A DNA stretch of 38,361 bases from NCBI GenBank assembly GCA_002493865.1, contig DLAC01000029.1, positions 1-38,361 on the forward strand. The letters are read 5' to 3'. Source of the DNA: Caryophanales bacterium UBA7057. GTDB lineage: Bacteria > Bacillota_I > Bacilli_A > RF39 > UBA660. Below, piece after piece: positions 24,105-32,592 of the stretch. The stretch's first letter is position 1. The number at the start of each line of letters is the position of its first letter. The notes under the pieces were generated by a model that ran no database searches, had not been told where the DNA came from, and saw only the letters and a list, made by a program, of their open reading frames with translations. A program made the position numbers and the translations under genes.

Positions 24105-25928
24105 GTGAATGAAACTTATGAAGAAGTATTATCATATAGTGTTTATCTCGCCATTGAATTAAGAACAAAAGAACTTCAAAAGAAATTAGGCCTTGATGAT
24201 CTTTCCATAAATTCTTTCGCTACGATTCCTCATCATCCTATGCTTACGGATAATGATTGGGTATATGAACATGTAGAGTATCTATTTGTTTATGACATGT
24301 TTAATTATCAAAGATGTCAAGGACCAGAAGAATATTATTTATTATTTAAGACCTTAATTGAAAAATATAATATAGAAGAAGATTATCAAAAGAATTCTAA
24401 TTGTGTGGGTATGGAATTTAGTATTTTTAAATTAAAATGGGAAACGTTTGCTAATCAATTTGTTAATTTCTTTTCTCATGCTTTTGACCACAATGGAGTT
24501 TTAGACGATTTATTTCGTAGAACTGATTTTGTTGATTACTTTTTTAAACATCCTAAAATTTATACTCATAAAGTACTGGAAGCCTTTGCGTATCATGGGA
24601 TTCATCAACTATTAAATTATGAAGAGTTTTCGTCCTATTATTTAGAAAACCCTGATGAACTCATTCGTCTCATGAGGATTAATCCTAAGTTAGAGGTTCC
24701 CTCAAAACTATTTTCTGATGAACGTTTTCTAAAAATTGCTCATGATATAAATGTCGAAAATTTTTATTTGAATATGCTTTTTGTTTGGGAAAATTCTAGT
24801 GGTATTCATTGTTTGGAAGAACATCAAAGATTTTGTGATTATCAAATGATGAACGTAAATCAAGGAATTTTACCAAGCTTACGAAAAGAGTATGAATCTT
24901 CTTTTAAGGATATAGAAGAAGATGATTTAGAGTGGGCTTCCAATTCTTTAAAAGATCAAGTGAAGGAAAGAATATTTACCCGTTCTAGTAAAAAAAGTAT
25001 CCCTAGACTTCAATTTTATCAAGAATTATCTAAGTATATTGCGGTAGGATTATTCATCAGTAGATACTTTGAAACGAGCCCTTATAATCTACTGATTGAT
25101 ATTCGAACACTTTATGAATTTTCAAATAGAAATCATCGAAAATTAGAGGGGGACTTTATTTATGAGTTTTTCATTCATTTTGAAGATTTTGACATCTTTT
25201 ATATTATTGATTTCTATCAGAAGATAAAAGATTTACCTTTAAAAGATATCTTATATGATGATTGGGAAAATCAAAAAAATAAATTTGTAGAAGAAGTCAA
25301 TAGTCGTATACTTTCACCCAAAGACTTAGTTTCTAAAGACAACAATTATGGTGTTCCTTATTATAATATTAGTAATTTGGATCACCTTATTCTTGTCCAT
25401 AATACAGGAATTTTAATTGAAGACTCAGAACAAATTAATCAAATGATTCATCGTATTAAAAATGGTGAGGGATACATGGTATGTTTCAGTTTACAGGATT
25501 TAAATCATCAAATATTCTATGAAAAAACTAAAAATCATACGGTTAAGTTTATCTATGGTACTTTAGATCCTATGTGTGTTGGAATTATCAATCATGAAGA
25601 TGCCTATTCTCAAGGACCTATGAAAGTCGAGTACAATAACATTTACTATAAAAGAAGACTTTATACTTTAGAAGACTTTATGGCACTGACGGCTAATTAC
25701 AATGAAATCGTTTATTCTATGAATCATCAACCAATCCTTCCTCTTGGAGTTCTTTGTGAAGACTCACCTACAGAAGAAGAAATCCGAGTTGCCCAAGAAT
25801 TAGGAATTGCAGTCTTTTATAGGGAGAAAGGCCTTCAAAGGAAAGTACCATCTTCTAACCAAAAACAACTGACTCAAAGATATGAATGGTGTGTTACGCA
25901 TATGAATTTATTTCCAAAAGAAGAATAA
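24105..25928 (+). CDS. Uncharacterised 607-aa protein with a possible ADP-ribosyltransferase-like end
   Basis: No family is recognised. The first ~400 residues are acidic, rich in aromatic residues and mostly helical, with no membrane segment or signal peptide. From about 425 the pattern changes to alternating beta strands: LILVHNTGI (near 427), YMVCFSLQD, VKFIYGTLDPMCVGIINHEDAYSQ, then YNEIVYSMN and a closing unit ILPLGVLCED...AQELGIAVFY. This order recalls ADP-ribosyltransferase-like modules of large proteins in gut Bacillota, but this is from memory only. The GTG start at 24105 follows GGGGGAT. The stand-alone promoter and adjacent terminator suggest separate expression. Confidence 0.7.
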   Translation: MNETYEEVLSYSVYLAIELRTKELQKKLGLDDLSINSFATIPHHPMLTDNDWVYEHVEYLFVYDMFNYQRCQGPEEYYLLFKTLIEKYNIEEDYQKNSNCVGMEFSIFKLKWETFANQFVNFFSHAFDHNGVLDDLFRRTDFVDYFFKHPKIYTHKVLEAFAYHGIHQLLNYEEFSSYYLENPDELIRLMRINPKLEVPSKLFSDERFLKIAHDINVENFYLNMLFVWENSSGIHCLEEHQRFCDYQMMNVNQGILPSLRKEYESSFKDIEEDDLEWASNSLKDQVKERIFTRSSKKSIPRLQFYQELSKYIAVGLFISRYFETSPYNLLIDIRTLYEFSNRNHRKLEGDFIYEFFIHFEDFDIFYIIDFYQKIKDLPLKDILYDDWENQKNKFVEEVNSRILSPKDLVSKDNNYGVPYYNISNLDHLILVHNTGILIEDSEQINQMIHRIKNGEGYMVCFSLQDLNHQIFYEKTKNHTVKFIYGTLDPMCVGIINHEDAYSQGPMKVEYNNIYYKRRLYTLEDFMALTANYNEIVYSMNHQPILPLGVLCEDSPTEEEIRVAQELGIAVFYREKGLQRKVPSSNQKQLTQRYEWCVTHMNLFPKEE

Positions 25929-26234
25929 CTTGTTTTCTTGAATAAATTTGTTCAACTAGTCAATTTTAATTGTATAATATAATTAAGTAGTATGAGGATG
26001 TAAATCTTCTTCTTGCATACTTCAGACGGGTGATTATATGTAGGATTGTGAGACGCTTCTACTCCTTAACTACTAAGTGAAATGATTGTATATTACGTAT
26101 AATTTTGAAACGAAACTGTATAATATAATTGATAAATTGCACTAATTGGTGTATGATATGAAAACCAATTCAGTTGCTTTTGTAATACTTTGTATGTTAT
26201 ATTTTAATTGAATAATAGGAGAGGAGGATGCACT
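25929..26234 (+). other. 306-bp gap between the 607-aa gene and the toxin-antitoxin pair
   Basis: It contains two copies of the 14-nt box TGTATAATATAATT (25972-25985 and 26118-26131), each holding a TATAAT. The first precedes a candidate structured RNA (25987-26075); the second probably drives the toxin-antitoxin genes. No ORF is supported. Confidence 0.5.
25987..26075 (+). ncRNA. Candidate structured RNA, unidentified
   Basis: A TATAAT at 25974-25979 would start a transcript near 25986. Outer pairing AGTAGT/ACTACT (25987-25992 with 26070-26075) encloses two hairpins: one with AGGAT/ATCTT and the loop GTAA (25996-26009), whose base may extend as TATG/CATA, and one with GTAGGA/TTCTAC (26041-26046 with 26058-26063). 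This looks more structured than its surroundings. No riboswitch, 6S, SRP RNA or tmRNA signature was recognised. It could also be part of a longer 5' leader. Confidence 0.35.
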
Positions 26235-26405
26235 ATGAAAGAGGAAAAGAAAACCTTTGCACAAGTAATAGACAAATTAAAAGTAAAAAGTATGATAAAA
26301 GATGCTAAGGCAAGAGGCATTATAAAACCACACACAGAAGCATTCAAAAAAGTTCCTGCAGAAAAAGAAACGCATAAAGGCAATGTTAATTATTTTGTTA
26401 ATTAA
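26235..26405 (+). CDS. Putative antitoxin (56 aa)
   Basis: The 56-aa, basic, helix-rich protein (AQVIDKLKVKSMIKDAKARG...) lies 14 nt upstream of a MazF/PemK-like gene, the usual order for type II antitoxins. No DNA-binding fold is clear in this short sequence. The ATG at 26235 has AGGAGAGGAGG at good spacing. Assigned by size and position, not by family recognition. Confidence 0.6.
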   Translation: MKEEKKTFAQVIDKLKVKSMIKDAKARGIIKPHTEAFKKVPAEKETHKGNVNYFVN

Positions 26406-26419
26406 GGGGTTATCTTATA

Positions 26420-26812
26420 ATGAAGACTAGAAAAAGCGACTATGAGATAGGAGATATTGTGTTCGTTTCAAAATATAATTATTCTAATGGAAGTCCTGGA
26501 CAAAATCATTTATTTGTAGTAATTGATGTAGATAAAAATGAATTAGTTCCGGTAGAATATTTTGGAATGTTGGTATCTTCACATAGGGATAAGTGTAAAG
26601 ATAATTTTGAATATGAATACAATGAACCATTGGATAAAAACTCATTAAACGGTCTTAATGATGATAGCATAGTTAAGTGTGATGAAGTGTATTCTATTCC
26701 ACCTCAAAATATAATGTTTAAAATAGGATCAGTTGATGTTGATGATTATTTGAGATTTATGAAAGCATATAACAAATTATTGTCTAGTCTTGAAGAAGGA
26801 TTAAGTAATTGA
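26420..26812 (+). CDS. MazF/PemK-like toxin (putative endoribonuclease)
   Basis: The 130-aa protein shows the SH3-barrel pattern of the MazF/PemK group: YEIGDIVFVSKY (near 8-19), a G-rich loop, HLFVVIDVD, then strands up to DSIVKCDEVYSIPPQNIMFKIGSV and a final helix. MazF toxins cut mRNA, often at short motifs. Here HLFVVI stands where MazF has R-P-V-V-V-I-type sequence, so it is a divergent member. It follows the 56-aa antitoxin gene with a 14-nt gap, with AAGGGG as ribosome site. Together they form a likely type II toxin-antitoxin unit. Confidence 0.65.
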   Translation: MKTRKSDYEIGDIVFVSKYNYSNGSPGQNHLFVVIDVDKNELVPVEYFGMLVSSHRDKCKDNFEYEYNEPLDKNSLNGLNDDSIVKCDEVYSIPPQNIMFKIGSVDVDDYLRFMKAYNKLLSSLEEGLSN

Positions 26813-27016
26813 TTAAACAAAGGTCATAAAAAATCTACTTACTAAAAAAACCTCTAGTTTTAGTTATCTAAAAGGGTTCCCTTAAGGATATTTTCAAATT
26901 TTAAATTAGGATAAGTTTCAATAAATTTAGCTTGTCCTTTTTTCATTTAAAGGAATTTTCTTGTCGTGTAGTTTACAATTTACTTAATCATGCTGTTAGG
27001 GATACATAGGGCATTA

Positions 27017-27139
27017 CTAATTTGTATTTGATAAAATTGAATGAATTTTACCTTCCAAAATTTTATACTCATTGTGTCTTCGTTTCCTACGTTTTATATT
27101 GTTGATTGACCCGTTGCCCATTTTTGATGATGTATTAGT
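27017..27139 (-). pseudogene. Possible remnant of a transposase C terminus (ISL3-like)
   Basis: The minus-strand frame reads ...MGNGSINNIKRRKRRHNEYK... then stop. It is close to the 'NG.IEG.N..IK..KR..GY.NF' end of ISL3-family transposases, with a short deletion after NGSI. There is no start and no upstream catalytic part, so it would be a scrap. The match is weak and rests on about 12 residues. Confidence 0.25.
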
Positions 27140-27175
27140 ACCTATTTTTTTTATTGATATAGATCAATCAAATTC

Positions 27176-27204
27176 TTGACTTATTTTTCTATTAAACTTA
27201 CAAT
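27176..27204 (+). promoter_or_regulatory. rny promoter
   Basis: TTGACT (27176-27181) and TACAAT (27199-27204) are 17 bp apart, about 60 bp before the RNase Y start. Confidence 0.65.
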
Positions 27205-27263
27205 AGAATTAGATGTAATGATTATGAATAATTATGTACATAGAAAGAAATGGAGGTATAGAT

Positions 27264-28814
27264 ATGGATTTAGGATTCTCCATTTTACTAGTCGTTATTG
27301 GATTAATTGTAGGTTTTGGACTATGTGTTCTTTTCAATTACTATAGAGCAAATAGTGCTTCTAAAAAATTAGAATCTTTAATGGAAAAGGCAAAAAAAGA
27401 TGCAGAAAAAGCAAAAAGAGAGTCTATTTTAGAAACAAAAGAAGAAATACATAAATTAAAGCTTGATTATGAAAAAGAATTAAAAGAAAAGAAAAATGAA
27501 ATTAAATTATCAGAAGAACGTTTGATTCAAAGAGAAAAAAATATGGACAAGCGTGATGAACTTTATCAAAAAAGAGAATCTACATTGGATGAACGTGAAA
27601 ATAAATTGTTTGATAAACAAAAGGAAATCCAAGACGAGCAAGTGAAAGTGGAAGAAATAAAACAACAACAATTAGATTTATTACATGAAATTTCAGGAAT
27701 TGGAATTGATAAAGCCAAAGAAATGGTGATGAGTAAAGTCAAGGAAGCAATGTCTAAGGAAATTTCTGCTTATATTAGAGAAAGCGAAAATGAAGCAAAA
27801 TTAGAGGTAGATCGAAAGTCAAAGGAGTTACTTGTTAGTTCTATGCAGAAGTTTGCATCTGATGTTGCAAATGAACAAACTGTGACTGTGGTAAATCTTC
27901 CAAATGATGATTTAAAGGGAAGAATTATCGGTAGAGAAGGAAGAAATATTCGTACAATTGAGGCGATTACGGGAGTAGATTTAATTATTGATGATACACC
28001 AGAAGCAGTAGTTTTATCTAGTTTTGATCCTCTTCGTCGTGAGATTGCACGTGTCACTTTAGAAACTTTATTAAAAGATGGTAGAATTCATCCTACTAGA
28101 ATTGAAGAGCTGTATGATAAAGTTAGTAAAGATATGAAATCTAAAATTATGGAATATGGAAATGATGCTTTATTTGAACTGGGAATCACAAAGGTGGATC
28201 CAGAGTTAGTAGAGTTAATTGGTAAATTACATTTCCGTACGAGTTATGGACAAAATGCATTACAACACTCGATTGAAGTTGCTCACTTATCTGGTGTTTT
28301 AGCAGGAGAATTAGGAGAAAATGTAGGGCTTGCGAAGAGAGCAGGATTATTACATGATATTGGAAAATCCATTGACCATGAGGTAGAAGGTAGCCATGTA
28401 ACAATTGGTGTTGATTTAGCAAAGAAATATCATGAACCTGAAGTTGTTATTAATTCTATCGCATCTCATCATGGAGATACACAAGCAACGAGTGTCATTT
28501 CTATCATTGTAGCGATTGCGGATGCTTTAAGTGCTTCTCGTCCAGGTGCTAGAAATGATTCCTTAGAAAACTACATCCAGCGTTTAGAACAGTTAGAGTC
28601 TATTGGAAATAATATCGACGGAGTTGATAAAACGTACGCAGTACAAGCCGGTAGAGAACTTCGAGTTATCGTAAAACCAGAACAAGTAGATGATTTAACT
28701 TCTCATAAAATTGCAAGAGATATTAAGGAACAAATTGAATCTACAATGCAATATCCTGGTACAATTAAGGTGACTGTCATCCGGGAAACAAGAGCACAAG
28801 AAGAGGCAAAATAA
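27264..28814 (+). CDS. rny: Ribonuclease Y
   Basis: RNase Y is the membrane-bound endonuclease that starts bulk mRNA decay in many Bacillota. The 516-aa protein has an N-terminal membrane helix (LGFSILLVVIGLIVGFGLCVLF), a long coiled coil (about 30-170), a KH domain (GRIIGREGRNIR near 218) and an HD domain with LLHDIGKSIDHEVEGSH near 362. All domains and the HD residues are intact, with near-standard length (about 520). The ATG at 27264 has GGAGG 8 nt upstream; the upstream in-frame ATG at 27234 lacks one. In B. subtilis rny lies close to recA, as here after the inserted block. Confidence 0.97.
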   Translation: MDLGFSILLVVIGLIVGFGLCVLFNYYRANSASKKLESLMEKAKKDAEKAKRESILETKEEIHKLKLDYEKELKEKKNEIKLSEERLIQREKNMDKRDELYQKRESTLDERENKLFDKQKEIQDEQVKVEEIKQQQLDLLHEISGIGIDKAKEMVMSKVKEAMSKEISAYIRESENEAKLEVDRKSKELLVSSMQKFASDVANEQTVTVVNLPNDDLKGRIIGREGRNIRTIEAITGVDLIIDDTPEAVVLSSFDPLRREIARVTLETLLKDGRIHPTRIEELYDKVSKDMKSKIMEYGNDALFELGITKVDPELVELIGKLHFRTSYGQNALQHSIEVAHLSGVLAGELGENVGLAKRAGLLHDIGKSIDHEVEGSHVTIGVDLAKKYHEPEVVINSIASHHGDTQATSVISIIVAIADALSASRPGARNDSLENYIQRLEQLESIGNNIDGVDKTYAVQAGRELRVIVKPEQVDDLTSHKIARDIKEQIESTMQYPGTIKVTVIRETRAQEEAK

Positions 28815-28827
28815 GTCTCTTTTTTTC
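28801..28827 (+). terminator. Terminator after rny
   Basis: AAGAGGC (28801-28807) and GTCTCTT (28815-28821) form a 7-bp stem with one G-U pair and a 7-nt loop including the stop codon, followed by T-tract to 28826. Confidence 0.65.
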
Positions 28828-28885
28828 TTGTAACTTTTCCTCTAATTTGTTATATTTATAATAGAATAGAAAGGAAGCATTCCAT

Positions 28886-29788
28886 ATGTATAATGAAGAA
28901 CAAGTATTAGAAAAAGTTTCCAAGAAAAAACAAAAGAATATTCTAATCTTTACCATTGCGATTAGTGTTTTCTTTATTGTTGTTTTTTCTATTGGTATTT
29001 ATTTATATAGTGACACTCGTCCTTTAATCGAATTTCCAACCTATGCTTTATCCACGGAAGAATGGACGACAGATGATATCATAGTGACAATTACGAATGA
29101 TAGTAGTAAGATCTTATCTTATTCGTTTGATGGAGGAGTGACTTGGCAATCGAATAATACGTATACCATGAATGACAATGGAGAAGTCATGATTCAGGTG
29201 ATGGATACTAAAAATAAAATGAGTAAAAAAATTCCAGTTGCAGTTTCTAATATTGATCGAACTCCACCAGAAATGGTATTTGAATCAACGACAACAGTTC
29301 AAATGGGTTCCTCTTTTTCTGTTAGAACAGGGGTTCAAGTTTCAGACAAAGACTCTGGATTAAGTAATAATTATACAGCGGTTCCTAGTACGATTGATAC
29401 AACTAGGGAAGGAGAACATCAAGTCGTATACTCTGCCTTTGACCGCGCAGGAAACTTCGTTGAAAAAACAAGAACTATTATTGTAAAAGATATTGTAGGA
29501 AGAACGTATTATCGCTATCGTGATGGAAAGGTAGAGTCTTATGAATGCCAACCATACTTATGTAATTGTGTTTCCTCTTCCACCGCTTCATCGACAGGAA
29601 CATGTCCAACCGGATACTCTTTAAATGAAAAAGGAGAATGCTGTAATACTTGCTATAAGACTTGTTCTAGAACGATTTGGGGAGAATGGAGTGAATGGGA
29701 TCAAGAAGAAGTCAAGGCAACTCCTACTCGAGAAGTTGAAACGATGATTAAAGAAGATGGTGCGACAGAAGGAGAGGTAGGTCAGTAG
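28886..29788 (+). CDS. Membrane-anchored Ig-like protein with eight-Cys / WSEW tail (paralog 1)
   Basis: This 300-aa protein has a cytoplasmic tail (1-18), one membrane helix (19-41) and a large outer part. Residues 50-200 look like two beta-sandwich Ig-like repeats (SFDGGVTWQSN; TPPEMVFES...GSSFSV...VSDKDSG; FDRAGNFVEKTRTIIV, typical of Gram-positive surface HYR/Big-type repeats). Residues 221-260 hold eight Cys (221, 226, 228, 240, 252, 253, 256, 260). WGEWSEW follows at 265-271, resembling the start of a thrombospondin type 1 repeat. Its next-door neighbour is a paralog. The function is not known; disulphide-stabilised surface adhesion or sensing is possible. Confidence 0.8.
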   Translation: MYNEEQVLEKVSKKKQKNILIFTIAISVFFIVVFSIGIYLYSDTRPLIEFPTYALSTEEWTTDDIIVTITNDSSKILSYSFDGGVTWQSNNTYTMNDNGEVMIQVMDTKNKMSKKIPVAVSNIDRTPPEMVFESTTTVQMGSSFSVRTGVQVSDKDSGLSNNYTAVPSTIDTTREGEHQVVYSAFDRAGNFVEKTRTIIVKDIVGRTYYRYRDGKVESYECQPYLCNCVSSSTASSTGTCPTGYSLNEKGECCNTCYKTCSRTIWGEWSEWDQEEVKATPTREVETMIKEDGATEGEVGQ

Positions 29789-29789
29789 T

Positions 29790-30707
29790 ATGAGAAAGAA
29801 AAAAGTAGAATATATGGGACCCGTCGATCAATATGGACGCCCCATTGACGTTACAAATGTTCCCAATCATGCAGAAGATGATAGAAAACTTGGAATTATC
29901 TTTTTTACCATTTTAGGAATTGCGACGATTATTATTGTAGTCATTCTATTCCTTGTTAATTATTTTAATCAGAATCGATTAGAAATTCCTAAAGCGACTC
30001 TATCTACCACAGAGTGGACCAATGAATCTGTGATTGTAACGGTAGATAAAAGTAGAGGAAATGTCAGTGAATTCTCATTTGATGGTGGATTATCTTGGCA
30101 AACAAGTAATCAGTTAGAGGTCACTGAAAATCAGGAACTTACAATTCTTGCCAGAAATAAGAAAGGAAAGGTAAGCAAAAAGGCAACCGTTGTTGTTTCT
30201 AATATCGATCAAGATTTACCAGAAATTTATTTTATCAATCCTTTATATGTAACGATCGGAAGCAAGTTTGATCCAAGACTCAATGTATCTGTTTTAGATC
30301 GTGGATCTGGAATTGAGGACTATGAAGTAGATATATCTAACTTAAATTTAACAGTACCAGGAGAATATGAAATTTCTTATTTTCTTTCTGATAAAATTGG
30401 AAATGAGACGAGAAAAACTAGAAAGATTATTGTAGAAGATGGTTTTAGAGTCTATCAGTATCGCTCCCGTAAGTTTGAAATTGTTGATACTACGTGTGAT
30501 ATGCCTTGTGAGTGTGTTTCACCAGTAGAAAATGTTTGTCCAAGAGGTAAAACATTAACAACGGATAATCAATGTTGTAATTTATGCACCGGACCTTGTC
30601 AAAAAATTGAATATGGAGATTGGTCAGAGTGGAGTGATGAAAAAATTATTCCTTCTTCTGAATTAGAAGTAGAAATGAAAAGTGAAATCGCTGCTGTGAC
30701 CCAATAA
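29790..30707 (+). CDS. Membrane-anchored Ig-like protein with eight-Cys / WSEW tail (paralog 2)
   Basis: The 305-aa protein matches its upstream neighbour in layout: a longer polar N-terminal tail (1-33), a membrane helix (34-58), two Ig-like repeats (SFDGGLSWQTSN; LSDKIGNETRKTRKIIV) and eight Cys (236, 240, 242, 250, 262, 263, 266, 270) with the same CC-x2-C-x3-C end, then YGDWSEWS. Sequence identity outside the motifs is modest, so the duplication is old. It starts 1 nt after the first gene's stop, with GGAGAGGTAGG as ribosome site, so both are made from one transcript. Confidence 0.8.
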   Translation: MRKKKVEYMGPVDQYGRPIDVTNVPNHAEDDRKLGIIFFTILGIATIIIVVILFLVNYFNQNRLEIPKATLSTTEWTNESVIVTVDKSRGNVSEFSFDGGLSWQTSNQLEVTENQELTILARNKKGKVSKKATVVVSNIDQDLPEIYFINPLYVTIGSKFDPRLNVSVLDRGSGIEDYEVDISNLNLTVPGEYEISYFLSDKIGNETRKTRKIIVEDGFRVYQYRSRKFEIVDTTCDMPCECVSPVENVCPRGKTLTTDNQCCNLCTGPCQKIEYGDWSEWSDEKIIPSSELEVEMKSEIAAVTQ

Positions 30708-30712
30708 AAAAG

Positions 30713-30742
30713 AAAAGCATTCAGAAATTTCTGAATGTTTTT
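30713..30742. terminator. Bidirectional terminator between the membrane pair and RNase J
   Basis: CATTCAGAAATTTCTGAATG is a perfect 20-bp palindrome at 30718-30737, flanked by A-runs and T-runs. Confidence 0.75.
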
Positions 30743-30743
30743 C

Positions 30744-32426
30744 TTATCGTTTAATATCAATAATTACGGGTAAAATAATTGGTCTTCTACCTGTTAGTCC
30801 TTCTGTATGAATGATTAGTTCACTGATTAATTTACTCTTTAATTCATTGATATTATCTTTACTATTCTTGAGTCGATCATTTAAAATATTTTCACAAATC
30901 ATCTCGATTTGTTTGATTAATTCTTCGTTTTCATTCACTAGGATAAAACCACGTGTTGTAATATTTGGCTTTATTAATAGTTTCCTTTTTTCCATATTAA
31001 TATTGGCAATGACTACAAGGATTCCATCATTAGACATCATCTTTCGATCCCGAATAACAGCACTTCCTACTTCGCCAATTCGATTTCCATCGACATAGAC
31101 ATCGTCTCCAGAGACTTTTTCTTTTGCTTTTGTAATCTCATGATTTCTCAAAGATAAAATGTCTCCATTTTCTAATACAAATGTATTTTCTTTGGGAACT
31201 CCACAGTCAATTGCGATATTTGCATGATGTTTTAGCATTCGATAATCTCCATGGAATGGCATTACATATTTTGGCATAAACAAACGAATCATTAGTTTTA
31301 ATTCCTCTTCATTTGCATGTCCAGAGGTATGTAAGTCCCCATCTGAGTTACTGTTTGTAAATACTTGTACTCCTTTTAAATACAATTTATTAATTGTTTT
31401 TGAAATTGCTACTGCATTTCCTGGAATTGGAGAAGATGAGAAAATAACGATATCATCTGGTCTTAGAGAAACTTGTTTATGCGTTCCTTCTGCAATTCTT
31501 GATAAGGCAGCGAGTGGTTCTCCTTGGGAACCTGTACATAAGACGGTTACTTCTCCAGGTTTTAAAGTATTGGCAACTTCTGGAGTGATAAATAATTCTT
31601 TATGATCAATATATCCTCCATTGATGGAAATTTGAATATTATTTTCCATGCTTCTTCCGAAGACACAGATTTTTCGGTTATGTTTATAACATGTTTCTAC
31701 AATATGCTTTAAGCGATAAATGTTGGATGCGAAGGTTGCGATGATAATTCTTCTATTTTGGTATTGATTAAAAATATCCATTAAAGTGTCGTCTACTTTG
31801 GACTCACTAATAGACATTCCTTCATTTAATGCATTGGTCGAATCACTGATTAATAAGTCAATTCCTCTTTTTCCAAGTTCAGCCATTTTATGTAAGTCTG
31901 CCATTGGTCCAATTGGGGTTAAGTCAAATTTAAAATCTCCTGTCGTTACAACACTTCCGTTTGGTGTTTTTAAATAGACTCCGTGAGAGTCAGGAATAGA
32001 GTGTGTTGTTCTAAAAAACTCAATTTCAAAATTTTTAAATTTTAGCTTTGTAGTATCATCATATGCATATAAATGATCATATCTGATATTTCTATCTTCT
32101 AGTTTAATCGCAATTAATTCTCTTGCTTGATTTGGCGCATAAATTGCTGGAATTTCTAAAGATTGTAATAAAAATGGAATTCCTCCAATATGATCTTCAT
32201 GTCCATGTGTAATAATTAGACATTTTATTTTATCTTGATTCTCTTTTAGAAAAGTAAAATCTGGTAAAACATAATCAATTCCTAATAAATCACCTTCTGG
32301 GAAACGAATTCCCGCATCAATAATAACAATTTCTTCTCCATGCATTAAACAATACATGTTTTTTCCAACTTCGCCTAAACCACCCAAAACAATTATCTTT
32401 GTTTCATTTGGTTTATCTATTTTCAC
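30744..32426 (-). CDS. Ribonuclease J
   Basis: RNase J has 5'-3' exonuclease and endonuclease activity and works with RNase Y in mRNA decay and rRNA maturation. The 560-aa protein has the metallo-beta-lactamase core (LGGLGEVGKNMY, HGHEDHIGG at 74-82, GDFKFD, SDSTN), the beta-CASP region (ASNIYRL, TGSQGEPLAALSR, HTSGHA, MPFHGDYRML) and the C-terminal domain. The length fits RNase J. Start is GTG at 32426, with AAAGGAG 8 nt upstream. Whether it is J1 or J2 cannot be decided from this single copy. Confidence 0.96.
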   Translation of the reverse strand: MKIDKPNETKIIVLGGLGEVGKNMYCLMHGEEIVIIDAGIRFPEGDLLGIDYVLPDFTFLKENQDKIKCLIITHGHEDHIGGIPFLLQSLEIPAIYAPNQARELIAIKLEDRNIRYDHLYAYDDTTKLKFKNFEIEFFRTTHSIPDSHGVYLKTPNGSVVTTGDFKFDLTPIGPMADLHKMAELGKRGIDLLISDSTNALNEGMSISESKVDDTLMDIFNQYQNRRIIIATFASNIYRLKHIVETCYKHNRKICVFGRSMENNIQISINGGYIDHKELFITPEVANTLKPGEVTVLCTGSQGEPLAALSRIAEGTHKQVSLRPDDIVIFSSSPIPGNAVAISKTINKLYLKGVQVFTNSNSDGDLHTSGHANEEELKLMIRLFMPKYVMPFHGDYRMLKHHANIAIDCGVPKENTFVLENGDILSLRNHEITKAKEKVSGDDVYVDGNRIGEVGSAVIRDRKMMSNDGILVVIANINMEKRKLLIKPNITTRGFILVNENEELIKQIEMICENILNDRLKNSKDNINELKSKLISELIIHTEGLTGRRPIILPVIIDIKR

Positions 32427-32592
32427 TTTAAATACTCCTTTCTTAAGTTAATTTTTGATATAAAAGAACTAACCGATAAAATTATACTAAAAAAAAGTGA
32501 GTTTGTCCATTCCTTCCTTCTCTATTTTGTTTTTCCCTTTACATTTTTTAGGAAATATGCTAAAATATGCGAGGAAAAAGAGGGAAAGTTGT

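Larger units (their letters stand above)
26813..27263. other. 451-bp non-coding, possibly decayed region before rny
   Basis: No intact gene. On the minus strand there is a short frame ending at 27017 that resembles a transposase C terminus, and a 29-codon frame (26946-26860) of no known kind. The right end holds the rny promoter. The rest is AT-rich with scattered stops. Confidence 0.5.

Noticed and set aside
26860..26946. 29-codon minus-strand frame in the region before rny
   Set aside because: No ribosome site or recognisable family; too short to support.
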